Below, piece after piece: positions 10,376 to 22,992 of a DNA stretch of 64,000 nucleotides. Position 1 is the first letter of the stretch. Every line of letters begins with the position of its first letter. Under the pieces are notes generated by a model. It searched no databases. It was not told where the DNA came from and was given only the letters and a program-made list of their open reading frames with translations. The translations under genes and the position numbers were made by a program. The DNA is from Pithys albifrons albifrons (Eukaryota > Chordata > Aves > Passeriformes > Thamnophilidae): NCBI RefSeq assembly GCF_047495875.1, contig NC_092497.1:330850-394849 (forward strand). Direction: 5' to 3'.

Positions 10376-13300
10376 TGAGGGATCAGGGTGTTTGTGCTTC
10401 ACATGGTACTCGTCTGCCTTTTTCTCCTGGAAATGGTGAAGGACTAGTAAAGCAAGAAGGGCAAGTTACTTTATACTTAATGCACGACATGACTGTAGTG
10501 ATGTATCCTGTTATTAAACAGGAAACAGGATTTATTATTTGCTTTGCTAAAGAACAGTAATTTTTCCTTATCATGATAGATTTAATTTTTTTCAACACGT
10601 TGCATATAGAATTCTGCTCAGTGTCCTAAAATTACACTCTGGTACTGTTTCCACTGACTTCCAGCGAGACAAAATTGCAAATATAAGCAATCTTTCTTTG
10701 AAGAATGCATAAGGGACACCAGGTATCCTGAAAAATGCATTTTATTCGTTCCAAATATATATTGCATGTTCTAATTCTCAGTAGATAAACATTTCTTCCA
10801 TTCTTGAGAAAAAAATCTGATCACTTAGTAGAAATAGATGATTCCCAGGCTGCTTGAATTGCTCAATCTGACAGGGTCAGATGCTTGACAGATGTTAAAA
10901 ATAGATTAAGACAGATCAGTGTTAAGAGTTGTGCTGTGATTGCTTATTTTAATTACTCTATATTAAGATGTTTGTTAGATGCATGCAGAGGCAGTCATTT
11001 ATTATTACCTTTAGCCAGTGAATTATAACTGAGGTGTTTTTATACTGTGGGGCTGTTCACAGTGGATGGTGCACCAGAAGTCTCATACTGGCATCTGAGT
11101 GTATATCCCAGGGCATGTTTTCCAGACATCTGCTTTTTGAACAGCCAAAACTTCACTGACGTTTTCCTTATCCAAACCTTGTTAATACAGTAGAGAAGGT
11201 GATCATTGGTTTAGGTTAACAGTGTTTTTCTGGTTTGATTTCTGACATTATGCACTCTGGCATTATGGCAAGTATGCTGCTCCCAGTGTTCAATTTGAGT
11301 GTGGTGTCTTGAAGGATTTATAGAAGAATAATGTGGTTGTAGTTCCTGTTTGGGTTCCAGACTGAACTGAGTCAGGCAGGACTCCTGTGTGGTGCAAAAA
11401 CCAGTAGAAAATGCATCACTAAATCCTTGGGTGTGGGTTCTCTCTCCTCTCACCCCATCAAATATTCTGCTCTGTGGTGGGAATTGGGGTTTCTGCTCTC
11501 AGAGATCTTAACTTTTACAAGGTAGTAGATAGGAACGTAACCATGATCACAACACTTGGAAAATGTTTTTATAGCATTCTGGCACCATCACTTTGGAAAG
11601 CTTGTACAGACTAGGAATGTAGGATCAGAAATTTCATATGGAATTGGTTTCCATCAATACTTATGGATGCACTGAACTGAGAAGATTCACAGAAATATGC
11701 TGATATTGATGAAACTTAACTGAGAACTTTTAATAAAATCTTTGATTTCTGTTAAAGGAAAAGTTTAAACAGGTAACACAAGAATAAACATTTAAATACA
11801 GCCAAACATTCACAGGAAGCTTTTTTAAAAAGTAAAGTTGTATGATTCTGATCATACATATATTGTATGTGTTTCATACAGGGAATATAATACCTCACTT
11901 AAGGAATGTAAATTGGTGTGTAATGTCTGTGCTTACTGCATAACTGGAAAAGTCTATGTTTTGTTTTGCTTTGGAAGAAGAAAAATGTTGAAAAAATCTC
12001 TGTTGAGAGGTGCCCTGTATGAGGAAGTTAAACAAGGTGTATATTCCCAAATATAAAATGTTGGCAGGGTGGGATGTGGATGGGATGGAATTGTGGCTGT
12101 TGATTCCTTCGAGGATTGTTGCAGTGATACAAACCAGATGCAAACACTGCAGGAAGGTTAAGACATATTTGAGAAATATTTCCAGGGAGAATGGCAGGGG
12201 ATTTAGCACTAACATTGGAATATGATGGCATTTAAGCAGGACACCGAGGTTTCACAGGTGGCAGGACGTACATACAGTGTTGTAGTTGGTCTGTCTGGGA
12301 AGGATCTGTGAGTCACTGCAGTGATTTCTGTGAAGGATCCGTGAGGTTATTGGAGGGATTTGTGTAAAGCATCTGTGGGGTCACTGGAGTGATTTTTGGG
12401 GAGGATCTGTAAGGTTTTCAGAGTGATGAGGACTGTGCCATCTTTGCTTCTCAGCAAGCCAAGGGTCAGAGTCATAAAACACGAGCATCCCGGGAGCTGG
12501 GTTACTGAAAGCACCAGCTCTGTTAGCAGTAACCTTTCACTTCAGCCGGGTTTGCCGTGCCAGTTCCCACAGCCCTGTGCTGGGGACTGCTCGGACTTTC
12601 TGTGGTCTGTGGCTTCTCGTGCGAGTGTTGAACAGAGCAGGCGTTTGATGACGAGGTGATGCAGAGCCCTCCCTGCCTGAGGAGCCCCGTCTGTGGCCGG
12701 CCTGGTTGTGCCCAGCCCAAATCACCCCTGTGTTCCCCGGCACCCGCGGGCACCTGGCGGGGAGTGGCCGGACCGTGTCACATCCCACGTGTGTCCCCGC
12801 CCGTGCCAGGCTCGGGGCGAGGGAGGAGCAGTGTCCAGTGTTGGAGACCTTCCTTGCGATCCCGTGGTTAGTGGAGATTCCTTTCTGCTTTTTGTTGTTG
12901 TTTCTGTTCTGCTTTTGTTGCCTTCTGCCCCCTTAATCAGTATTTCTAACAACCTGCTGTCCATACCAGTGACCTTTCTGGTTGGATCTGTGTAATACAT
13001 GTCCATTTCTCTTTATCATAAAGAAAAGTTCTGTGGTTATTTGTGGCTTGGTTTGGAGATTTTTCATGTTTTTTCTTAAATGACATGTAATTATACCCAC
13101 CAGCTTTCTCTGTGGTTTAGCTGCCAGCCAATATAACATGTCTCTAAAGGAATGTATGGAAATGTATGTAGAGTGCCCAGGCACACGGAGAAGCAGCTGT
13201 TGCTCAACCTAATGTTTAGTAGGATAGCCTAGAGGGTAGTTACTGTTTTGCACAAGAACAAATCCAGATCCCAAAGTTTGGCCTACAGAGTGGAGGTGAT

Positions 13301-15239
13301 AGTAGGAAACTCTGCTGGCAATTGGGGAGTTTGGTGTCTCAGACCAAGAAGCTCAGAATAAAAAATGAGGCACACAAGCAAATACTGACTTTCTCAACAG
13401 TATCTGTCTGCTGGAGAAGTGTTACAAGAACAGGTGAGCAGACTGCACTGTGCACACAGCCACATCCTCCTCACGTGCACAGAAGTACAGAGGAGAAAGA
13501 CTGGGCTTCTTTGGTGCCAAAGTTTGGTGAAAGTTAATCCCTGATCAGATAAGGCAGAATTAGGCCAGGGCAGATCAGTTCCTGCAGCCGTGGCCCCCGT
13601 GCTCTAAGGCACACAGTGTTTGTGGAGCTCTCCCTTTGTCTTGTGGTTCAGGTACCCCAGACCCCGTGTCAGCTCGCTCTAAAGAGACCAAAGTGTCAGC
13701 TGATGAAAGGCCATTTCTTAGCATGAAATAGTGTGGAATTACCAGTGTCATTCCCCCCGTATTCTGCTGAGATACCCCCTGTGTGGGCCCACCCAGGCTC
13801 TCCCTTTGCACTCCTTTGTGCTGCCGTGGGCGTGAGGCGGGTCCTTGGCAGGGGAGCTTTGGGGTCATGGCATCGAGGGGTGGGCACAGATCAGGTGCCC
13901 GATTGTGCCACGAGAATGCACAGGATGGTCCCTGAGCCACAGGGCTGTCGATAACGGGAGGCAATTCCTGGGGGTGGACAGACAGATCCAGGAAGGGCAG
14001 GGAGCAGCAAGTGCAGCTGAGAGATAGGAAGGAATCCCATTGAACAGGGGTGTGGGCTGCGTGGGGCTGTACAGAGATTACACGTGAATAGACAGTAAAT
14101 CAGAGCCACAACACCCTTATATGTTTGAATGTTCTCGTGTCTTCTGTCAGCAAGTGTTCAAATCCCAGTTTGTAGGAGCTGAGCTTATGTTCAGCTTACT
14201 TGTCAACAGCTGATGGTAAATTATCATGGTCTGTCATTCATCTTCCCTCAGTGAATTTCATTGTGCATCTTCTGTCACAAGTTTCCCTGAGGAGCTGAGA
14301 GGGTGTCATACTAACAGTTCTCTTTTCAGTTTCTATCTATATTCAGTAATTTAATTTTTAAAAATCTAATATCTTCTTTTTTTTCCCCAGATTTAAAAAA
14401 TTCTGTCTTGGGTGGAAAATCATCACTTATTGATTGTAGTTTTCTTTATGAAACATTATTTTAGTTTGATTTCTGTGGTTGGATCTGACAGTGCATGACA
14501 ATCCAATCCAATTGTTATCTGGACAAATCTGACAGCTCTTTCTCCTCAATGTCAAAGTGCAGCTGAACTGAGACAGTGATAACTGTGTAGTATAAAGGCT
14601 TTAGTGAAGGCCATTCATGAGTCAATCTGCAATAATAACATGTTGCCAAAGCTCTTTTCATCTGGGGAAATTACCATGCTTTTAAAATAACTTATACCTC
14701 AAAAAAGAGGAAAGAGACATCTGGTCTTCTGCAAAGCAAAGATGTGAGCAGAGTTGAAAGAATACAACAGGGAACATTAGGCAAATGCATATTAAAGAGG
14801 GGATGGCTGAATGCTGGGGGGGCTCCCTCCGCCAACAATTAATCCCTCCTGGTCCATTTTTGTTCTGTTAATTATTTATATTCCTTAGAATTGAAATGGA
14901 AAGCAAAACGTGATCAGAGATCTGAAAGGCTTGTCCAGTTGCTCCGTGTGCTGTTTGCCCTCCTTGGTGTATGTGGAGTCAAACTGTTCGTCACACAACC
15001 CAGCATTGTCCCTTCTCATGTCCTTCCCCTTAACCACCTTTGCTTCCTGCTTTTTGCCACCCAGGTGACTGTGGAAAAGGAGTTTGGTGGCTGGTTTGCC
15101 CAAAGGGAGTGAAGGTATCACTGGGTGCTTTGTGCTTTCAGGAGAGGCAGATTCCAGGCCAGCTGTGCAGCCCATGCTCTTTGACCAGTAGCTCCAGTCC
15201 AGCTCCCACATTTCCTCTGCTCAGCCTGTGGTGCCTGTG
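10376..15239. other. Long stretch upstream of ALPK2 with no recognised exon
   Basis: About 4.9 kb where non-coding or N-terminal ALPK2 exons might be expected. I searched for the first Ig domain of mammalian ALPK2 (cysteine, W-Y-K, D-x-A-x-Y pattern) and did not find it. A degenerate tandem repeat of roughly 40 bp, built on GGATCTGTGAG and CACTG-AGTGATTT, spans about 12298-12430. A possible non-coding exon at 13321-13431 has AG and GTGAGC borders but no homology. Confidence 0.45.
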
Positions 15240-15259
15240 GCACATAGCTGGGCATGGAC

Positions 15260-16925
15260 AGGGCCTGTCTGTGGCCCTGCAGGGAGCAGGCAGTGCTGGC
15301 AGGGTCTGTGTGTGGCTCTGCAGGGAGCAGGCAGTGCTGGAGGGCCTGTGTGTGGCTCTGCAGGGAGCAGGCAGTGCTGGCAGTGTCTGTCTGTGTCTCT
15401 GCAGGGAGCAGGCAGTGCTGGCAGGGTCTGTGTGTGTCTCTGCAGGGAGCAGGCAGTGCTGGAGGGTCTGTCTGTGGCCCTGCAGGGAGCAGTCAGTGCT
15501 GGCAGGGCCTGTCTGTGGCTCGGCAGGGAGCAGGCAATGCTGGCAGTGTCTGTGTGTGGCTCTGCAGGGAGCAGGCAGTGCTGGCAGGGCCTGTCTGTGG
15601 CTCTGCAGGGAGCAGGCAGTGCTGGAGGGTCTGTCTGTGGCTCTGCAGGGAGCAGGCAGTGCTGGCAGGGCCTGTGTGTGGCTCTGCAGGGAGCAGGCAG
15701 TGCTGGCAGGGCCTGTGTGTGGCTCTGCAGGGAGCAGGCAGTGCTGGAGGGTCTGTGTGTGGCTCTGCAGGGAGCAGGCAGTGCTGGCAGGGTCTGTGTG
15801 TGTCTCTGCAGGGAGCAGGCAGTGCTGGAGGGTCTGTCTGTGGCCCTGCAGGGAGCAGTCAGTGCTGGCAGGGCCTGTCTGTGGCTCGGCAGGGAGCAGG
15901 CAATGCTGGCAGTGTCTGTGTGTGGCTCTGCAGGGAGCAGGCAGTGCTGGAGGGTCTGTCTGTGGCTCTGCAGGGAGCAGGCAGTGCTGGCAGTGTCTGT
16001 GTGTGGCCCTGCAGGGAGCAGGCAGTGCTGGCGGGGTCTGTGTGTGGCTCTGCAGGGAGCAGGCAGTGCTGGCAGGGTCTGTGTGTGGCTCTGCAGGGAG
16101 CAGGCAGTGCTGGCAGTGTCTGTGTGTGGCTCTGCAGGGAGCAGGCAGTGCTGGCAGGGCCTGTCTGTGGCTCTGCAGGGAGCAGGCAGTGCTGGAGGGT
16201 CTGTCTGTGGCTCTGCAGGGAGCAGGCAGTGCTGGCAGTGTCTGTGTGTGGCTCTGCAGGGAGCAGGCAGTGCTGGCAGTGTCTGTGTGTGGCTCTGCAG
16301 GGAGCAGGCAGTGCTGGCAGTGTCTGTGTGTGGCTCTGCAGGGAGCAGGCAGTGCTGGAGGGCCTGTCTGTGGCTGTGTAGGGAGCAGGCAGTGCTGGCA
16401 GTGTCTGTGTGTGGCTCTGCAGGGAGCAGGCAGTGCTGGAGGGCCTGTCTGTGGCTCTGCAGGGAGCAGGCAGTGCTGGAGGGTCTGTCTGTGGCCCTGC
16501 AGGGAGCAGGCAGTGCTGGAGGGCCTGTGTGTGGCCCTGCAGGGAGCAGGCAGTGCTGGAGGGCCTGTCTGTGTCTCTGCAGGGAGCAGGCAGTGCTGGC
16601 GGGCCTGTCTGTGGCCCTGCAGGGAGCAGGCAGTGCTGGAGGGTCTGTGTGTGGCTCTGCAGGGAGCAGGCAGTGCTGGCAGGGTCTGTCTGTGGCTCTG
16701 CAGGGAGCAGGCAGTGCTGGCAGTGTCTGTCTGTGGCTCTGCAGGGAGCAGGCAGTGCTGGAGGGTCTGTGTGTGGCTCTGCAGGGAGCAGGCAGTGCTG
16801 GCAGTGTCTGTGTGTGGCTCTGCAGGGAGCAGGCAGTGCTGGAGGGTCTGTGTGTGGCTCTGCAGGGAGCAGGCAGTGCTGGAGGGTCTGTGTGTGTCTC
16901 TGCAGGGAGCAGGCAGTGCTCAGGA
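15260..16925. repeat. 40/41-bp minisatellite, about 41 copies
   Basis: The unit is CAGGGAGCAGGCAGTGCTGG, followed by CAGGGTCTG or GAGGGCCTG, then TGTGTGGCTCTG. Units differ by one base (CTGGC versus CTGG), giving lengths of 41 or 40 bp. Variant positions (TGTGTG/TCTGTG, GGCTC/GGCCC/GTCTC) recur in blocks: the stretch from about 15420 to 15560 is repeated almost exactly at about 15790-15925, which shows segmental duplication inside the array. The array lies upstream of the first ALPK2 exon I can place. Confidence 0.96.
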
Positions 16926-18091
16926 GGGCATTGGGAAGGGTCTGTGTCTGGGCCTGTGGGTCCTGGACCAGGGCAGAGACATGAGCTGGAAAGGTCGCAG
17001 CGGGAGCAGCACAGGGAAGGAGAAGGAGGATGAACACGGGTGCCTTTCAGTGGCTTCACTGGATTACATGGCAGGAAGGTTTGTCACATGGCTCTTCATG
17101 TCATAACAGTTCTGGAGTAAATACAGACCACTTTTTTCAGAGGTGTTAGCCTGACATCCTTCTTGATGTCAAATTTACTTGAAACTCAGTTCTGCTCCAG
17201 TCCTTTTCCCAATGAGATCCATGGGTGGTGGCAGAGCCCTGCTGTGATTGGCGTGGTTGCCCCTGGAGACCAATAACCCAGAGAGCCCCAGCAGTGTCCC
17301 ACACCATCTCAAGTATCTAAAATCCTAAGATTTGGGAATACTAAGGAAACAAGGGGTTTTTACAGGAGGAGAGGGCTGATTCCATATTTCCTTGGATTCA
17401 GCTGATGGAAGCCTTTTGGTGGATTTCACTTTGTTGTTATGTGAATGTAGCACTGCCACAGCTGTTGGACAGACAGACTTGGTATGAGCAGAAGTTGAAG
17501 CCAACAAGCCTTGTTTTGTCATTCTTTCAGCACTGAAATGACAAATGTCAAGCCAAAGCACAATAAAAAAGCAGAAATAGCCCTGATTTAACCAGATTTA
17601 TTGTTCCATGTATTTGGACAAACAGAGTTGGGAATTGATGTCCCTGTGATGCCGGTTCAAGGAATAGCCCACTGTTGTGCCAGTGTCTCAGATCACTCCA
17701 GACAATTGCCATGTGTTGCCTTCAGTTGTCATTGCATAGACAGCTGGGTTGGGGTTACTGCTTTGATGTCTGACGTTGGGTTTTAAATAATGATTTCTTG
17801 TTTTGAAAATGCTTGCAAGTATGTGTCAAGCCACCACCTTCTAGAAAATACCTATACCCACTTCAGAAGTAATTTTAAACTTCAGGTTTCTTTTACTTGC
17901 AGGTGCACAGAGCAAGATCTGCACTTTATTGACAGCTACAATGACTTTTGTTGAACTACGATGAGATACAAAGAACAAAACTTCCCCAGAACTGGTTGTT
18001 CTAAATGAGCACATGGGAGACCTCAGGGTAAAATGAGCAAAGTGGGAAACATTTTGAACAACACAAGAGTTCCCCCTGTGAGGGTGAGCTC
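16926..18091. other. Sequence just upstream of the first ALPK2 exon found
   Basis: No coding exon recognised. A good acceptor-like tract (TTTCTTTTACTTGCAG at about 17887-17902) is followed by sequence that stops in all useful frames within about 60 bases, so I do not call an exon there. An in-frame TAA at 18029-18031 bounds the open frame of the next exon. Confidence 0.45.
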
Positions 18092-19585
18092 ATGTTGATT
18101 TCACCATGTTCTGCCTCTTCTAAAATCATCTGGTTACTGCTTGAGGAGCTCAGCACAGCAGAAGTCTTGTCCCTGTTTGAGAAATCCCACAGACACTTGC
18201 CTAACACAGAAGACAATATGGATGTAAAAAATGTGATTAAATCCCAGGGAAATGTTTCCTGCCAAAGGGATTTGCCAGAGAACGGCGATGACTGGCTCCA
18301 CTCTAACGGTGTGGTTGGTGTCAGTGCTGGCAGAGCAGAGGGACACTGCAGCACACAGGTGCCTTCCCACCCCACAGGTGTAACCACCTGGCACACAGAC
18401 CACTGCTGCCTTGACACGGAACACTCTGGGTCTGGTCATTCTCTGGCAGATGGCCAGGGGTGTAAAGAGACTGGGCTGGGCACTCCTCTAACCACACACT
18501 CCCTGCTCAGTGAGCAGGCAGATAGTCCCAGAGGAAATCCCACTTATTTTGTAAAGGATGAATCTGCAAATTCCGCCTCTGTTCCGGAGATTTATACGGA
18601 CAAAGTTCCAGGTGTAAGTGATGACTTTTCTGATGATGACCTGGAGTACTTTGAATGTTCAGATGTGCTGACAGCACATGAAGATGAAATCTGGAAAAAG
18701 AAATTACAATTTCTGTTAGAAAGTGATGATGAAGATGATCTAAAACTGAGTAAGGATTGTGATGGGTGTGCTTACTTCCTCGGTGAAATGCCTTGTGTGT
18801 TCCGAGTGTCAGATAACACTACGCCTATGGATACCCCCATTGGCTTCTGTGGGCATCACTCAAAATTCAAAGGAGTAAATGTAAGGAGAGACCCCTCTAT
18901 GTACAGCCAGTCACCTCTGCAGACAGACATGACTCTCACTGTTGGACACCACCGAGATAAAAGTACCAGTCTGAAAGACCAAGACAAGAGCAAAGTGCCT
19001 GTTGCATCTGCAGCCACTGGAAATGAACATCCCAGCAGTGCAGAAGAGATTGATGGAAGTGCTGCCGGTCTCTCAGCTGGCAAAGCAAAGCCCACGGAGC
19101 CCGTACCTGCCGAGGCAGGCTCGGCTGCCAGTGGCACAGGAGAGGCTGCAGGGACAGTGACAGAGCCCGGCACGGATGGGGACGCGCTGGCGGAAGGCTC
19201 CCTGCTGCTGGGGGAGAGCTCCCTGCTGCTGGGGGAGCAGGGAAGGAATGTGCCCGAGGGAAACACGCAGCTCTCTGTCTGTACCTTTACAGAAAGTCTG
19301 AGAAGAAACTTTTTCAAGTTGTTAAACCCTATAGAGCTTTGCAGATATGTAAGTACTATAGGACAGTCTTTCCAGGCTGCAGCGGAGGGTAAGGAATCCA
19401 GTGCTCCGTCTCCCAGGCAGGAAGGTGTCCTTTCAGCAGGGATTCCTGAGGAGACAGAAAGCCTGCACATGCAGGCTGGTCTGTGTCAGACAGAAGAGGC
19501 AGATAAAGACTGTCACTGGGAAAGGGAAAGGACTGGGGGCCTGTCTGAGCAAAATCAGATGCCAGATGAGAACGTCTCACTCGGG
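18092..19585 (+). CDS. ALPK2: ALPK2 large exon A (disordered N-terminal region); 5' border uncertain
   Basis: ALPK2 (heart alpha-kinase) is an atypical serine/threonine kinase with a long disordered N-terminal region. This exon gives up to 498 residues. Identification rests on EFSDDDLEYLECSDV-like sequence: here DDFSDDDLEYFECSDV at residues about 176-191, then FLLESDDED, GFCGHHSKFKG near 251 and MTLTVGHH, all in the same order as human ALPK2. The ATG at 18092 is the first in-frame Met after a stop at 18029. The true exon may instead begin at an acceptor near 18130-18160, for example after GCACAGCAG. The donor is CTCGGG|GTAAGT, phase 0. A 24-bp tandem duplication encodes SLLLGES-SLLLGEQ (about 19199-19246). 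Confidence 0.88.
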
Positions 19586-21659
19586 GTAAGTAATGTGTTT
19601 ATCATTTAATACAAAGAGGTGCTCTGCTGATGTAAGTGCAATTAATTCCTGCTTGTCATAAAACAATGTGAAATTGAAATTACTTTGAAGGATACTGTTC
19701 ATGTATTTCTGAATGACAGCTACTGCTGGGAAGGAAATCTGGGTTTGAAAAAGGCCCAAGTAAAGCCTAAGCTGTTCTAATTATAGAGTGAGCCTGATAA
19801 TGGTGAGAGGCACTAATGGGACTCTGGACAGCTGGATAGGGAAATCTGATATGGAGGCTACTGAACAGGCCTTAGCAAAGTAATGTTTCTTCCAGTCCAG
19901 AAGGTTTCTCAAATACCAATTGTGAGCAGAGAATGTTTGGATTTACTTTCTTTTCAGTTTATGCTCAATGAACAGAGTTGTCCTCCACTTACAATGCTGA
20001 GAACCTGAACCAGGGGTTTGCTCTGGATTTATAACAATGAGGGGAATTCAGTGCAGAGGGTTCATGTTACAGAGGTGAATGGGGATCTTTGCTTTTTAAG
20101 AATAAAACAAAGAACCAGATATTCCAGCTGAAATAACCCAGTTAAAACATAAACCCCCCAAAGTGGTACTCGCCATATATTTGCATATTTAATTCTATTG
20201 GGAGAAAGCAGCTCAGGAAGTCAGTGCAGTTGTACAGACTGTATGTACAGGTGTGATGCTTCACCAGTTTGCCTAAGTGGGAAAATTGGATCGTTGTTTT
20301 CAATACACATAGTAAAAATTCAAGATACATAAATACATATTCATGAATATTGAATCACAAATAATCTTATTATCACCAGCTTTTCTGCTTTGAAGGTGTA
20401 TAGCTAATTGCAGAAACAACACTAGCTTTTCCCAGTTGCTTTTCTTTGTCTGATTATTTGGACAAAAACATATCCCAGTTCTGGATGTAGAGTGACTTTA
20501 CGCTCACCACTAGGGTGTCTTAGGCAGTCAAAAAATCACTGAAAAACGTATGCAGGTTTCTCTGGTTTTACAGTGCCTAAAATTTCAATCCTATTTTTGG
20601 AAGCACATGATCTCCTAATGATGGGGAATACTCTCCCTTGCAATTAACCTCCCAAGAGCTTCCTGACAGGGTGTATGTCCATGGTTTGCCAGAGGCATTG
20701 CTTTATTTTTTCCCCCCAAGTCCGGTACAATAATTTAAACCCCAGAAGCCTCCTAGCCAAGAGCAGCTGTTGTGTTCCTGTGAGTGCCATGGCCAAATTT
20801 CAGATTGGCCAGTTAGAGCCTTGCTACCTGCAGTCAGTGTGGATTCCTTCTGGCTGCATTCCATGGCCAAAGCTTCACATTTGGTGGAAAAGAAGTATTG
20901 GTGTCCACAAAAGGGCCAGAGCTGGGCACAAACCAAAGCCCTGGTTTTAAACACGCATCAATGACACTGAAATTCAGGTGTAGGTTCAAAATCATGTGGT
21001 CTTGAAAATGAGCCAAACAAAAGCATCCCACCTGGAAACTGTTCTTTGTAACACAAGGAAAAAGTGGGTGGCTTCTCACAGCTCCCATAGTGAGTGAGCA
21101 ACTCCTCAGTATTCTGCCTGTGTAACCTCAGAAAGGCAAGAAATAATCAACTCCTGTTGCTGCACGTAGGTGAAGTGCCCTGGGGTGTTTGCTGGAGCCC
21201 ATCCTGTGAGAGCTGCCAGGAGCAAAGGGAGGGGCTTGCAGCAAAACCTGCAGCTGACCACTTTGGAAGGGCGTTGTGTTTTCCCTCTCCGTGTGGGAAT
21301 CGTCGCTGCCTCCAGTCTGCTGAGGGGGACTGAGCAGCCACGGGACCACAGCACTAATGACCCAAGGATTTACACTCCCCTTAGTGCCAAGTTGCCTCTA
21401 ACTGGAACAACCTTTGCACTGTGTCTTGTGCAGCAGCTGCTGTGCTGGGGGACCTCTCCTTCCGTTGGGTGGGCAAGGTGGGAGGCTCCTTACTCCTCTC
21501 ATGACCTCATGGTGTAGCCCCAGGTGAAATTCTTCATATACCTGGTGCTTCAAAGCAGCTTCATTAATAAGTAGGTCCTAAAAGCCAACCGTGCCAGCTG
21601 TGTGTTACACAGTGTAGAGAGAGCCAGAGGCTTTGCAGTGTCATTGAGGGGCTGGTCTC
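19586..21659 (+). other. ALPK2 intron, first part
   Basis: AT-rich intronic sequence between the two large exons. No mobile element, RNA gene or tandem repeat recognised before the hexamer array at 21,670. Confidence 0.55.
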
Positions 21660-21674
21660 TGTTAGCAGTCAGCC

Positions 21675-21905
21675 TGCACCCTGTCCCTGTCCCTGTCCCT
21701 GTTCAGTGTTCAGCCTCCACCCTGTCCCTGCTCCTGCACCCTGTCCCTGTCCCTGTCCCTGTCCCTGTTCAGCACCCTGTCCCTGTCACTGTTCAGTGTT
21801 CAGCCTCCACCCTGTCCCTGCCCCTGTCCCTGCCCCTGCCCCTGCCCCTGCCCCTGCCCCTGCCCCTGCCCCTGCCCCTGCCCCTGCTCAGCACCCTGTC
21901 CCTGT
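21675..21905. repeat. CCCTGT/CCCTGC hexamer array
   Basis: Interrupted runs of CCCTGTCCCTGT and CCCTGCCCCTGC, with spacers containing TTCAGTGTTCAGCCTCCA and CAGCACC. On the minus strand the runs give GGGACAGGGACA-type sequence, with G-tracts separated by three bases, a pattern able to form G-quadruplexes. It lies in the ALPK2 intron. A larger array of the same hexamer is at 51,299-52,053. Confidence 0.93.
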
Positions 21906-22329
21906 TCAGGGCTACACAGGTGCCAGCATGGACAGAAGCACAGGTTAGACACATAACAGGGTTCTTGAATTGCTGGGCACACTTGACCATGGCCACGAGA
22001 GCTGTTTGCAGTTTCACACCAACAGCAGGCAGGGACGGACTGACCCCGTCTAACAGATCCAGCAGAATTCCACCGGTTCTAGTAAAAGCTGTGATTGAGG
22101 CTGCTGTGCCTGTAAGGAATAGAAAACAAACTCTGCTTTCTGCATCTTTGGGAGGGGAAGTGGAACTGGCAGAAGGAGCAGAAGGCTCAGTTCAGATGCT
22201 CAGAACTGAGAGTTGGAACTGCCTGTGGAGGCACATCTGGGCTCACATGCCCCTTGGCTCGGGAGAAGGTGTGTGTCCCAACTGCAGGACCTGGAGACTG
22301 GCATCTTGTCCTGAGGGCAGAGCTGAGCA

Positions 22330-22992
22330 GGAGAGCAGGGCACTGGGGGCAGAGGGCACTGGGGGACAGAGGGCACTGGGGGACAGAGGGCACTGAGGAC
22401 AGAGGGCACTGGGGGACAGAGGACACTGGGGGACAGAGGACACTGGGGGACAGAGGGCACTGGGGTCAGAGGGCACTGGGGGACAGAGGACACTGGGGGA
22501 CAGAGGGCACTGGGGGACAGAGGACACTGGGGGACAGAGGACACTGGGGGACAGAGGGCACTGGGGGGCAGAGGGCACTGGGGACAGAGGACACTGGGGG
22601 ACAGAGGGCACTGGGGGCAGAGGGCACTGGGGACAGAGGGCACTGGGGGGCAGAGGGCACTGGGGGCAGAGGGCACTGGGGGCAGAGGGCACTGAGGACA
22701 GAGGGCACTGGGGGCAGAGGGCACTGGAGGCAGAGGGCACTGGGGACAGAGGGCACTGGGGGGCAGAGGGCACTGGGGGGCAGAGGGCACTGGGGTCAGA
22801 GGGCACTGGGGGCAGAGGGCACTGGGGGGCAAAGGGCACTGGGGACAGAGGGCACTGGGAGCAGAGGGCACTGGGGGCAGAGGGCACTGGGAGCAGAGGG
22901 CACACTGGGGTCAGAGGGCACTGGGGAGCAGAGGGCACACTGGGGTCAGAGGGCACTGGGGAGCAGAGGGCACTGGGGGCAGAGGGCACTGG
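22330..22992. repeat. 17/18-bp minisatellite (GGGCACTGGGGGACAGA), about 38 copies
   Basis: Tandem units of the form GAGGGCACTGGGG-ACA or GAGGGCACTGGGG-GCA. Variants at the GGGACA/GGGGCA/GGGTCA position are intermixed. Near the right end, units with GGGAGCA and GCACACTGGGGTCA appear. It lies in the ALPK2 intron between the two large exons. All minus-strand frames are rich in Pro/Cys codons without stops, a by-product of the repeat. Confidence 0.95.

Noticed and set aside
13321..13431. Exon-like stretch with AG before and GAACAG|GTGAGC after
   Set aside because: Weak pyrimidine tract and a translation unlike the ALPK2 Ig domain; at most an untranslated exon, with no supporting evidence.
15040..17106. 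Very long open frames (up to 688 codons) on both strands
   Set aside because: They are translations of a 40/41-bp minisatellite lacking stop codons; no homology, no splice or start evidence.
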